NCBI GenBank assembly: GCA_022559845.1
Contig: CM040123.1
Coordinates: 299,448,642-299,512,641, forward strand
DNA length: 64,000 bases
Source of the DNA: Amorphophallus konjac
Taxonomy: Eukaryota > Streptophyta > Magnoliopsida > Alismatales > Araceae
Direction: 5' to 3'
The notes under the pieces are model-generated. The model made no database searches. It was not told the DNA's origin and saw nothing but the letters and a program-made list of their open reading frames with translations. Of this stretch, positions 1-10,086 are shown piece after piece. Every line of letters begins with the position of its first letter. The stretch's first letter is position 1. The position numbers and the translations under genes are program-made.

Positions 1-2062
1 AGTGCGTCAACTCATTGTGCTGATGCGTCGACCCTTCAGTCATACTTGTCTTTGTCCTCACAGTAGTACGTCAACTCCTTGAGCTGATGCGTCGACTCTT
101 CAGCTCAATCTCTCAAGTCTATACACTCCATGCTCATTCAAGTCTATACATCGGTTTGATTCAAAGTCTGTACACTGCTTCACTTCGTCAAAGTCCATAC
201 ATCCTCAGCTGAACCCCATGTCTGTACAACGGCCTCAATCTTCATCCATCTACACTCTGTTTGGATAGTATGGACAGTGGTGGGTCGACCCACCCTTGCT
301 GATGCGTCGACCCATCAGAACATTGTTCTTTATAGTTAGCCCACACATTGGTCTTCTTGACTCAAAGTCTATAGATCCGGAAAGGGGCCAAGTCTATACA
401 GTCTCACGCTCAAATCCTTCAAAGTCCATACATTGGACTGTAGCTTCCACTGTTCATGCCTTGGTCTAAGTCTATACAGTGCACTGTGCAGCCTGTTCGT
501 GTTCAAGCTTGTTGGTGAAGTCTGTACATCGCTCGCTCCTTCAGCTTTCACCAAGTCTGTATAGCGTGAACAGTTCGTCTCAATCCTTCGAAGTCTACAC
601 ATTCATATGTCTTCTAAGTCTACACATTGCCAAAGTATGTGCAGCCCCTACTCTATACAACCGATTGATGTTGCAGTGTTCACCAAGTCTATATATCGCC
701 TTCAGACCTTCAGTCTATACACTGCTACAGGAACCAAGTCTGTACATCGGCTTCGCATCTGCAAGTCTGTACATTGGAGTCAGTTCACCAAGTTTATACA
801 CTGGACTTTGTTTCACCAAGTCTGTACACTCCACATCTTTTCCTACACTTGGCCAAGTCTATACACTCATACCTTTCCCTGCGCTTTCCTGGCCAAGTCA
901 ATACATTGCTAAGCCTGTACATTGCATACTGCTGAAACGATCAAAGCTCAAAGTCTGTACAGCGTGAAGTCTATACATTGAACTGTTCTTCAAAGTCTGT
1001 ACAGTGGCTTCGAATCGGCAAGTCTGTACATCGGCTTCACTCACTCAAGTCCATACATCCACAGTGGATCATCAAGTCCATACATCCACAGTGGTACTTC
1101 CATGTCTGTACAACGCTGAAGCCTTCACAAGTCTGTACACTGCTTGAGCCTCACCAAATCTGTACATCGCTTCAAGCGATTCAAGTCTATACAGCCAGCC
1201 TTCACGATTCAGAGTCTGTACATCGGTCCTTCAGCGTCTCATGCATCGTCTCACTCTCGCAAAGTCCATACACTGGCTCAAGCTTGTCGAAGTCTAGTCA
1301 TCGCCGTTGGGCATCAAAGTCTGAACATTGGCCTCATGCTTCAAGTCTATACATTGGGTTGTCCGACCACAACTCTATACATTCGGTTGTTATAACTTGA
1401 GTCTTCAGTGCTCACAGCACACTCGTTCCAAGTCTGTACACTGTTTAGGCTTCGTGAAGTCTATACTGTGGCTGAGCAATGTAAAGTCTACACATTGGTA
1501 AGGCTAGTTCATGCATTGTTCATCACATGTCTATACACTGCCATTCATGAGCTTATTCATTTAAGTCTATACACTACCTTCACATGCGCTTATTCATTAA
1601 GTCTATACACTCTCTCACGTTGTACACACTTACTCACTTGCTGTTCTTCAAAGTATGTACATCGCATAGCTTCACATATTTGAAGTCCATACATTGGAGA
1701 GTTTGTACATTGCATTTGCATTCACAAGCCTATACATCCTGAAGTCTGCCATTGCTCCCTCATTCAATGAAGTCTGCACATTGCTGAATGTTCTTCAAGT
1801 CTGAACAGCGGATGTCTTCATATGTGAAGTCTATACACTGCATGCTCACTCAACTAACTCTATACACTCGTTTGTTAACCTTCAACTCTATACACTCGAT
1901 TGTTAACTTCAAAGTCTATTCACTCAAGCTGCAGGTTGACTGTACACACTTTGTTAACAACTGAACCAAGTATATACATCCAACTGATATCTACTTATGT
2001 CTGTGTGGCAGGTACTGTTCGAGAAGCTGAAGGCACGTGATCCTTGAGTCATAAGTGAACAA
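1..2062 (+). repeat. LTR-like fragment with dense 14-nt motif array
   Basis: About 60 irregularly spaced copies of AAGTCTRTACAYTG (variants end ATCGG, ACTGC, AGCGG), mostly 20-45 bp apart and all on the plus strand. The 12-bp palindrome TGGGTCGACCCA lies at 281-292. The LTR of element B (29918-33198) carries the same motif and the same palindrome on the minus strand, so this is inferred to be a diverged LTR of a related element in the opposite orientation. The left end is outside the window. The right end is not fixed; X-type LTR similarity begins near 2063. Long ORFs across it are motif translations (KSVH, SLYIG, QVYTL), not genes. Confidence 0.6.
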
Positions 2063-2163
2063 GGTCAACTAGACATACTGACAACGATCCTTGAGTCATA
2101 AGACTCGGGTCAAGATCATCGCACGTCACAGCAACACGCTGTTAATCAGCCTAGTCCCAAGCC
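2063..2163 (-). repeat. X left LTR (3' LTR), first segment
   Basis: Matches 23469-23570 of the right X LTR, from GTCAACTAGAC to CCTAGTCCCAAGCC. It stops at the AAAAA target duplication of G and resumes at 18090. Most of this LTR's outer end is missing; at 2063 it joins the motif-array fragment. GATCCTTGAGTCATAAG occurs twice nearby (2038-2055 and 2087-2103), so the exact junction is ambiguous. Confidence 0.65.
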
Positions 2164-2168
2164 AAAAA
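2164..2168. other. TSD of G (left copy), AAAAA
   Basis: Five A residues immediately before TGTCACACC. The same AAAAA follows G's last LTR at 18090-18094. The uninterrupted X LTR at 23566 has a single AAAAA at this spot. Confidence 0.8.
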
Positions 2169-2633
2169 TGTCACACCCCGAGATTATGCAGCGGAAATAA
2201 TTAGGAACGTGAACAGTCGGCTAGTATGTCTCAAGCGATCAGAGCACAAATCATTCACACATAAGATGAATGGACATAATCATTGATAAAAAATCTCACT
2301 TTTATTGATGATAATAATTAAACTTACAATGATATTTGACTCAATTCACTAGACTCAAATAAAATGGAAAATTACATAGACTTGACTTGACTTAAGACTT
2401 AACTAGGTCTTCTCTCAATCTTTAATCACTCTCGGATCCACCACTTGAATAGTCTGAACTCGACCCGCTAGAATTTTCTGAAAAAGATTGGAAAAGTAGG
2501 GAATGAGCACACATGCCCATTAGGTATCTTCGTATCAACATGAAGACAATGTTTAAGTAATTAACATTTTAACTCTAGAGTAAAGATACATGAAGTACGG
2601 TAAAATATGCGGTGTAAAACCAAAGTAATACAA

Positions 2634-2638
2634 GTAAC
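2634..2638. other. TSD of E (left copy), GTAAC
   Basis: GTAAC directly precedes TGTGGATGTC and is repeated after TTCCACA at 5855-5859. LTRs b and c have a single uninterrupted copy here (AAGTAACATGATACG). Confidence 0.9.
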
Positions 2639-3019
2639 TGTGGATGTCAAAAAATGATGATGATCATACGCCATGCACGTCTCAACACTCGAGAGCGAGT
2701 TGAAGACGGAAAGGCCGAATAAACCCTGTGCCTCCTCCAAGAAGGACGAATACCTACCCGGTGCTCCGCCACCCAACAAAGAAGTCCCTCGGGTTGAAGA
2801 GCTAGCCCCGGCTCCCAAGTCGACAATGCCGAAGGTCGAATCAAAGAAACTCAGGAGTTCGAACGCCTGCTCGGCATACACCGAAAGTCACGTAAAGTCT
2901 GGGACCGAGCCCCAGAGGCTGCGAATGGAATTTTATAGAGGCCATACATCGCAACCGGAACATTCTGGGAATGCCGACATTCATATAATCGGCCGTGACT
3001 TCGAGAAGAATCCATTTAG

Positions 3020-3215
3020 TACTTAAAACGGCACGAAGGGGCCTTAAAACGGCGCGCCTTAAAACGGCGCGCCCCTTTTCTTTTCTTTGGCTACACGGCG
3101 CGCTCGAAGGGGCCTCCATCTTTGATGCTTAAAACGGCGCCCCTTTGAATATGGCACCGTTTTAAACCCTTTGATGCTTGAAACGGCGCCCCTTTGAATG
3201 TGGCGCAGTTTTAAC
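3020..3215 (+). repeat. E upstream array of AAAACGGCGC palindromes
   Basis: Repeated TTAAAACGGCGCGCC and related units. The clearest hairpin pairs TTAAAACGGCGCC (3129-3141) with GGCACCGTTTTAA (3153-3165), 12 of 13 pairs. A second pairs GAAACGGCGCC with GGCGCAGTTTT just downstream. The array lies about 0.5-0.7 kb upstream of the TATA box, in the presumed U3. Confidence 0.7.
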
Positions 3216-3710
3216 CCCTAAACCTATTCTCTGAAGCGCTTCCCGGGCGTGCAATCGACCCATCCCGTCATCAATACGGTCCCCTGTTTCCTGCGAACAG
3301 CACGTCGACGAACTACTTAAAATGGCTAAATGTCTGCTTCGATCCGTTGGGCATCCAAGCATGTTCTTCAAATGGAAATTCTCGAGCCCTGCACCGTCGA
3401 GCGCTCATTCCGTCAGTCGGCCGCCCATTCCCCTGCAAATGATGAAAGCAACGTGGCTCGCGGTGGATATGCCAGCGAAGGAGGAGGCCATGCCTCAGCC
3501 CCTCTCCCGGTCACACTGTAGCTGCGGCGGAGGTGACGTCCACGATAGCGGCATTCGACACGGTGACCCCAGCAACGTCAGCAGCAGCATCCGCATCCTC
3601 CCGCGAGCCAGTAACGGCAGCAATAGGACATCCGGGCAGCAACGTCAGCAACGGCAACTGCGAACAGAACAAAAAGCCACGGAAACGGGAAGCTTGCTTC
3701 CCTGCTCTCC

Positions 3711-3719
3711 CTATAAATA
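3711..3719 (+). promoter_or_regulatory. TATA box of E
   Basis: CTATAAATA within CCTATAAATACAAGCC, a typical plant TATA context. It splits E into about 1.1 kb of U3 and about 2.1 kb of R/U5 and sets the element's direction. Confidence 0.65.
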
Positions 3720-4035
3720 CAAGCCCCAGGCAACAAGCAAAAAAAGAGGAGGGACGCTCTACTAGCGGCGAAGCCCTGCTCCGAAGTGTGGAGAAGAAGA
3801 AAGAAAGGGTGAGGAAGAGTGAAACCCAGCCGTGTGAGGGTGGGTCATTGTCTTTCTCCTCTTCCATTGTATTCTGCTTGGCGACGTCCAGTCCCGATGT
3901 AGTTCTTTCTGTTTAAGTGAAAATGAAGCATGGGGCCTTTAACCCCGATCCTTTCTTATCCCCTAAATCTCCCTTCCGCCGTGTTCTTGTGTCGACTTCA
4001 GCTCTCACGCGGTCTTCAGCCACGCGATCACGGCA

Positions 4036-4182
4036 ACCCTCGGGTCACCGGAGTTCCTTTGTAGGCTGGCCCTCAGGACCTCCGGCCCCGAACAGGGGGA
4101 GTCGATATGATCGCAACAACCCATGGGCCACCGGACTCCCTTGTAGGCTAGCCCTTGGGACCTCCGGCCCCAAATGGGGTAA
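4036..4182 (+). repeat. Tandem duplication (~84 bp unit) in E
   Basis: GGGTCACCGGAGTTCCTTTG at 4042 recurs in altered form from about 4125; both copies contain GTAGGCT and GGACCTCCGGCCCC. Two diverged copies only. Confidence 0.65.
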
Positions 4183-4574
4183 TTTTACTGGTGTTGTCGC
4201 CTATGCGCACACCGGGATGTTTCGGGGCCGTCGGAGCTCTCTCCGTATGGCACGCCCCATTTTTTTCCCAGACCCTTCGGGTCCAGGGGAGGTGCTGCCC
4301 GATTCTCGCCAGGGCCAAGAACAAGTGAACAAATTGAGCCACTCAAGAACGAACTGAGTTTTTAATCCAATACATAGTAAACTCTGGGAACTAAACCCCC
4401 CGAACGAATACTTAAGCATCCATGCTAATTTACCTCAACAAATGATTAAAATGATTAAACCCCCCCTTTTCATCAACTTAATCTTCCAAATGGATGAACA
4501 AACCAACCATCAAACCGGCTTTCAGGTGAAATAAAAGAAACACACAGTCAATAGCAATGAAAACAACCCTCGGA

Positions 4575-4885
4575 AGACTTTATCCCGACGCGGTTACCTT
4601 CCCCCGCGCCGTTTTAACCCACAATCGGAACCCCTTTCGATCCTAATCCGACGCCGTTTAAACCGGCGCGCCCCTCTCCCCTTGAATGGCCTTAATACGG
4701 CGCGCCCCCTCCATCTCCTTTTGTGAACACCCGAAAATGGCGCGCCCCCCATCTCCTTCTGTGAACACCTAAAAAATGGCGCACCCCCATTTCCTCCTCC
4801 CTTGCCCTTCAATTCCGGCGTGCCCCTTCACATCTTAACCCGGCGCCCCTTAACCGGCGCGCCCATCTTCTTGCAATGTGCTAAT
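4575..4885 (+). repeat. E downstream array of GGCGCGCC-type units
   Basis: Repeated CGGCGCGCCCC and CGCCGTTTTAA units separated by CT-rich spacers, in the presumed R/U5 of E. The same vocabulary as the upstream array, largely as its reverse complement. Confidence 0.6.
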
Positions 4886-5603
4886 ACGGCGTGGTAAAAG
4901 AGAACTAAAAGAATGAAAAGAAGAAAGAAAACTATTGAAATTAAAGAATAAACCAGAGAATAAGGACTAAATCAATAAACAAAATAGAAAGAACGGAATG
5001 AGAATAAAACACTTAATTCAATGGTCGGAACAATGACAATAGCATACCCCCCCCACAATAAAAATTTTGTTCTGGGGGCTCTACCGCGACCTGACCGCGC
5101 AGGTCGATCCGCGTGTGAGGGCGCACATTGCCAACTTTTGGCTTTACACTTAACAACCCGCTCCCCCGGACTGTGTAATGATGCCCCGTGGTATTGGACG
5201 TGGACCTCGGGATCCCCGACATGGTCATGATCCGTGCACCTCTTGGGCCGATAGTTCATCAGCTTGGCCCACTTCTTCCGGGATCCGATCCCGCACCCAC
5301 ATGAAACGTGCCGTGCCTACGGTAGATATCCGAATGTCTTTGTTGTTACCTTCGATGCTTCGAATATGGACTCTCGACCGAACACTGGATGGTCCGTTAG
5401 TGACTGATATATATATATACTGGGATCTAATCCCACACTTGCATTAAATTTGCCGCACTCGCAGCAACTATTTGTATGGTTTTGAACACCGTTTTGCATA
5501 CCGATGCGGAGGGTTTAAATCATGTCAACCCAACTCGCATGCTTTAATGAAAAATGATCTTTAGGTCATTTGGCCCTTTCTTATGGCGATTAATCAGAGG
5601 TCT

Positions 5604-5765
5604 TCCCCTCTCCGAGGGGATGTAATTAACGTCGTGGCCTTTATGGCGCGGCGGGTCTCCAGTCCCGACCCGATATCCACAATCGTCTGATTAGTCAGAT
5701 GGAGCGCACCCCGGGCTTCGGACAACTTCAGTCTTGAAGCCCGAACACATTGTCACCTAGGTGAC
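5604..5765 (+). ncRNA. Cluster of five stem-loops in E R/U5 (candidate structured RNA)
   Basis: In order: CCCCTC/GAGGGG (5605-5619); CGGGTC/GACCCG (5652-5672); TCTGA/TCAGA (5686-5699); CGGGCTTC/GAAGCCCG (5712-5743, 8 perfect pairs); and the 12-bp palindrome TCACCTAGGTGA (5753-5764). Near the 3' end of an LTR such structures often serve dimerisation or packaging; that role is inferred. Confidence 0.45.
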
Positions 5766-6482
5766 TGGCACGCCCTCGCACTAGATAAACCGATAAATCG
5801 ATAAAAAGAACACCCCGATATCTTTCACGAACCCGAAATCCAGTGCGTTCCACAGTAACATGATATGATTAAGAATGAGAACATAATTGAGCAAATATAT
5901 AGCAAGAATGTAAGTTTGGCCTTTCATGAACAAGAATGTACTTTTTCATAACCATAAAGGCTATGCACTAGAATGTCACTTAGCACGCAAGAATGTAATG
6001 TCACTAGATTGCCTCATGATTTTTCACTCATTTATAAAAGAAAGTACTCCCAGCGCAATGCGACGCCAATATCATCATACCCCATGGTTTCTAGCATGTT
6101 TCCAACAATCAATAGAGGGGGCAAGCATAGATCCCTTGGACACAATCAGTGCCCGATCTGCATCTTCACGTTATAAATCCAGCTACTTTCACGAGTATAA
6201 CCATAATTCGGCCAAGAATGTCAATTCCAAATAAAGTTTACATGACAATGTAGCCAAGGTATAGAACGCATCAAAACTCGATCATGAGAATCCAAAGAGG
6301 ATTTAGAAAGGACATTATGCTATAAAGACATTCTGGCAGCATAACGGTATATTAATTAAGTTCCATATCTTAACATTAACTTGTTATACATCGGTTTGGA
6401 ATCCAGACAATCCTAAGATCATCCAAGAACCAAATTTAGACAACCCCTAGGTCAAACCTTGGGTTAAGAATAAAACAAAAAT

Positions 6483-7350
6483 AAACGGTCATTTACTGGG
6501 CCGTTTCAAGAAGAAAATGGTCACATCTAGATCGCTTAGCCGATAATAATGGCCCAATGTCGGCCGCATTTAAACTGTGTCAACCAGAATGAAAAGAAAG
6601 TCGACACTTGAAGATTTCTGGATAATAACGGTCTCTAAGGGGGCCATTTTATGAACAAAATGATCTGAGTAAGACCGCTAAGTAACAGAGACGGTCACCT
6701 ATAGGCCGCAATTAACCAGAGTACAGAAAATAAAACATCGATCATGTGAGTGCTTTCTAGAAAGTTTGGGTTTTAAGGGTACAACCAGCTCGGCGTCCTA
6801 ATGAGAATCCCAGGCTCGCACAGTCTTACGGAGGCCTTGAAACATGATCCCCTAGTCCGACAGAAGGAATATCCAGCGGAGAGGTTCACAAGTCCAAGAA
6901 ATGTGCCTATAAGTGCAAAGTGTATCTAATGGTCATATACCGGAGTATACGCCGTGCACTTAAGAAAAATGACTCAAGAGGTGAGAGTGAAATAGTGAAA
7001 CATATGGAGAAAACACCACGTGAACTAAGCCCACAATATAGGAATTATTTACTTACAAAATTATAATATTTTGGCATGAAATTACATAATAGTCAAAAAA
7101 AAGTCTTAACCATGCTCATGCTAAATCTGGGTATTTAAGAGGAAAATAAAACATGATTTTGGGTGACAAATAATATAATTATAGGGTTAATAATATCAAC
7201 CAGGCTCAGACTAGTTCTCAGAACCAGAAAATGGTCAGGGACTAGCTGCCCAAATGATAGAAACGGTCTTGCGATAGACCGCCCTAAGGGGTAAAACGGT
7301 CATTCATTAGACCGCAAATGTCCTTGCGGTCCCTTTAAGGCTGCCTTCTG
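6483..7350 (-). repeat. G LTR a: CGGTC/GACCG hairpin array
   Basis: Several units of ACGGTC or GCGGTC followed after 7-10 nt by GACCG or GGCCG, for example at 6483-6507, 6660-6710 and 7262-7345. Two more follow at 8284-8334, in U3. Equivalent arrays occur at 11165-12035 and 12976-13030 (LTR b) and 15890-16745 and 17687-17740 (LTR c). The U3 pair sits upstream of the TATA box and the rest in R/U5. Confidence 0.7.
6768..6910 (-). other. Block shared by Tekay LTRs and the Tat leader (copy in G LTR a)
   Basis: Contains AAGGGTACAAC, GCGTCC, GAGAATCC, CTTACGGAGGCCTTG and a later TCCAAGAAA. The same order of islands appears at 11455-11595, 16165-16305, inverted in A at 27935-28060, and at 52500-52645 in the leader of Tat element C. 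Confidence 0.6.
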
Positions 7351-8687
7351 TTTGGCTGACAGAAGTTATAGAACAAAGAATAAATACTAAACTTGGACAA
7401 GCTATGCATGGAAATCAACGATAACATGCTGTAAAACATGCTAGAAAAAAAATAGAACAGGAACATGCATGGGTTTGTGTGAAATAAACAAGTGTCTTTC
7501 ATGTTACTTGCATTAGGGCTAAGTTCACACATGGAAATTTAAACTAGATGCGCAGTCGAAATAAAACAGTAAATACTCTGAGTACAATGCATGAAATCAA
7601 CAGCAACTTGAGGGCTTTTAGTCCTAAGATCATATTTGACCCTTTCATGCGATAACCTACCTCTGGTCTGGGCTTTAGACTTCGAATTTAGGGTGGAAGT
7701 TGACCCAAGTTTATGCTCGTTCTGAACCGAACCAGCAACTTCTCGCGCCTCTAACTCCTGATTCCCTTCACCTATGATAACAAAAATTGGAGGGTAGAAA
7801 GAGGGTACTAAGGTGAACAAATAAGTCTGAAGAACAATCTTCTTATTACCTTGTTTAGGACTTCTAATATGCTGATCTTCTTGGGTCATTCGCACAAGTT
7901 CCTTGCTTACTTGCACTGAATAAGCGTCTTTGCAGGCCTCTAACTTCTTGTAGGCTTGATCTCCTAGAACGAAAATTTGAGGGAAGTTAGACCTTACTAT
8001 AATGAACGAAATCTTCTGAAGAACTTACCCCAAATAATGCTTCCTTACCTTAGTTCCACGTGAGCCAAAAGTAAGGGCTGCAAATGTGAAACTTGGGATC
8101 TATTTATTGGGTTACCTAGAGTTTTGAGGATTTGAACAAACCTAGAGTCCCAATTAAACCTTGCACTCGATCCTGCCACCTTCTACACCCTTCCAATGAA
8201 CAGATCACATCGATCCCAGATGATTAGGATGCCAAAGTTCCCAACCTTTTATGTTTCGTTGTTGTTCAGATCTGCCTGTTAATAGCGGTCACATGAGGAC
8301 CGTTTGGAACATCATGCGGTCACGCGATAGACCGTTTTTATTCTTAAGCGCCTAATTTTGAATTGATTAAAACTCTTTCGATATTTATCCCCTATTTATC
8401 CTTAAATGAACCTATTTATCTCTTAATTCCGTAAATACATCAATTTAAGCTTCTAGAACATGGGCTCGGGTCCAAAACTGTAATTTGGGCCAAGTGGGCT
8501 TATTTAAATGGGCCTAATCCTCTTTACTTAATATAGGGCCTTAATAATTAGATTTAATTAAGCATAATTCATTTAATAGCCCATTTAGTCCATTTGAATG
8601 CATAATAATTCATTTTGATTTGGGAAAATTTTCTAATTAAATCCAAAAAATTCCTGAATAATGTCTAGAGAGTTTTGGGGTGTTACA

Positions 8688-8703
8688 CTCTCCCCCTCTT
8701 AAT
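8688..8703 (-). other. PPT of G interior 1
   Basis: On the minus strand this is TTAAGAGGGGGAGAG directly before the 3' LTR start TGTAACACCCC, a standard polypurine tract. Confidence 0.85.
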
Positions 8704-8782
8704 AAGAATTTGGTCCCCAAATTCAATGCATGAGTTTTATGGACAGTGTGTTTCATTAGTCGGGCTGATAATTAAGGGAGTG

Positions 8783-9843
8783 CTAATATGTAAATAAAAT
8801 GATACCTTCAATTGCCTTACCTTCCCCGTCCATGATGGCATTTAATCGGCCTTGTCGCCCGAGTCCATTGTTATCCCTTGAAGATTGCTCCTTTATGAGA
8901 GGACACATGGGCAAGCGATGTTCCCGACTTCCACATTTGAGACAACCGCCGAGTCGCTTCCAGCATTCTTCAGCCGAGTGCCCGAACTTTTCACAAAATG
9001 TGCAAGTCGCCATGACCTACCTTTCTTCCTCCTCCTTTGCTCTTTTACTCTTTCAATTGCCATTGCTATTGCCATTTTCCTTCCTTTTTCCATTACCATT
9101 TCGGCTTCGTTTACCATTTTCTTCCCCATTGCGGGACCTCTTATTGTGATGGGGTTCGTCATCGTCCGTTTCCCTTTCCTCTCGCCTATCATGTTTCCGG
9201 CTCGACTCCTCTTTCATGCCTCCAAATTTCTCAATCTTCTCCAAGGTCCTTTCACATAAATACACCCATTGGACCATTTCCGTATATGTGCGGATTTTTT
9301 GAGACCCATGTTGTTGAATAAAGCCGGGCCTTAACCCGTCCATGAATCGGTTAGCCTTTAAGAGATCCGTGCCGACCAAATGGGGAGCATAAGGTGCCAA
9401 TCGATAGAATTGTAGTTCATATTCTACTACCGACATCATGCCTTGGCGTAGAGAAGCGAATTCCATAGCCTTTCGCTCCTTGATGTGCTCGGAGAAGTAC
9501 TTTGCTCGGAAAAGGTAAGAAATTCCTCCCAGGTGAGTTGAGCATTTTGAGGTTATGCCTTCCACCAAGTACGGACATCTTTATTCAGTTGGAATGTGGC
9601 GAGATAAACTTTCTCTTGGTCGGTGCATTGCATGACATCGAATATTCTATTCATTTCATCGAACCAATTCTCCACCTCGTCTGGGTTAGAAGATCCAAAG
9701 AATCGTGGAGGATTTAAACTCCAGAAATTGCCGTGTAAGTTACCCGCGCCAGCCCTTGCGCCAGTTTGGGCCACGGTTTGGAGAGCTTGGGTAAGACTCG
9801 CAACAATTTGTTGCATCTCATCCCAGTTGACACGGTGAGCCAT
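8783..9843 (-). pseudogene. gag: gag of G, unit 1 (chromovirus-type, broken)
   Basis: Nucleocapsid/capsid gene of a Tekay-like element. From the ATG at 9843 it reads MAHRVNWDEMQQ, then the capsid motif NPPRFFGSSNPDEVENW, then TFQLNKDVRTWW. After that come the SVVEYELQFYRLAPYAPHLV region (about 9420), a basic Asn/Gly/Lys-rich tail, and two CCHC knuckles: CTFCEKFGHSAEEC and CLKCGSREHRLPMC. It is broken by a TAA at 9553 (where unit 2 has CAA), a 1-bp frameshift near 9512, a TGA at 9053 that unit 2 shares, and a TAG before the knuckles. The PPT follows within 100 bp, so pol is absent rather than decayed. Most similar in this window to the gag of A. Confidence 0.85.
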
Positions 9844-10067
9844 TGAGAGAATAAGGTACCTGAGAAAGAGGAATGATTTGTTAATTTCTATGGAATTAAA
9901 GGGAGTTAATTTAGAGATAAGTTCTAAATAACTATCTCATCCCGGCTATACCCAAATCTCACATAGGTGGGAAATTCTCTCCTTAGTTCATAGGTATGGG
10001 TCCCTAAGCCTTGGACTTTGCATATGACATAATATTTTTCTAAGAATAAGTAAGTCTTAAGACCTAC

Positions 10068-10079
10068 GCTCTGATACCA
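10068..10079 (-). other. PBS of G interior 1 (tRNA-iMet)
   Basis: Minus strand reads TGGTATCAGAGC, complementary to the 3' end of plant initiator tRNA-Met, seven bases inside LTR b. Confidence 0.9.
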
Positions 10080-10086
10080 CTTTAAC

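Larger units (their letters stand above)
2639..5854 (+). mobile_element. Element E: solo LTR (3.2 kb)
   Basis: Starts TGTGGA, ends TCCACA and has a perfect 5-bp duplication. There is no internal direct repeat that would make two LTRs and no coding domain, so a solo LTR left by LTR-LTR recombination is the simplest reading. A TATA box at 3711 gives plus orientation. It carries GC-rich palindromic repeats on both sides of the TATA box and a run of stem-loops near its 3' end. Lineage not determined. Confidence 0.75.
2169..8687 (-). repeat. G LTR a, interrupted by solo LTR E
   Basis: Plus-strand ends are TGTCAC and GTTACA. Removing E (2639-5854) and one GTAAC leaves about 3298 bp, colinear with LTRs b and c. 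It is more diverged from b and c than they are from each other; for example, around 7190 it lacks the TTCAACTAGGCACGG wording they share. The TATA region near 8099-8112 reads CAATAAATA on the minus strand and is degenerate relative to the other copies. Confidence 0.88.

Noticed and set aside
479..1683. Overlapping ORFs of 80-160 codons in the array
   Set aside because: They are translations of the repeated motif in different frames (KSVH, SLYIG, QVYTL), with no domain and no codon pattern of a gene.
1..2040. CRISPR-like look: short repeats separated by unique spacers
   Set aside because: Spacing is irregular, repeats are 14 nt and degenerate, the DNA is plant retrotransposon LTR, and no cas genes exist. 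The array recurs inside LTR copies of B.
3020..3110. Repeated GGCGCGCC as a cloning-vector trace
   Set aside because: Units are degenerate, occur in two places in the LTR, and sit in AT-rich repeat context.
2639..5854. E as a DNA transposon with TGTGGA/TCCACA terminal repeats
   Set aside because: The inverted repeat is only 6 bp. A 5-bp target duplication, TG...CA ends and a TATA box fit a solo LTR better, though no transposase search could be run.
8799..9321. Plus-strand ORFs opposite G gag (and 13491-13951)
   Set aside because: They overlap the minus-strand gag and zinc knuckles antisense; leucine/phenylalanine-rich shadows.
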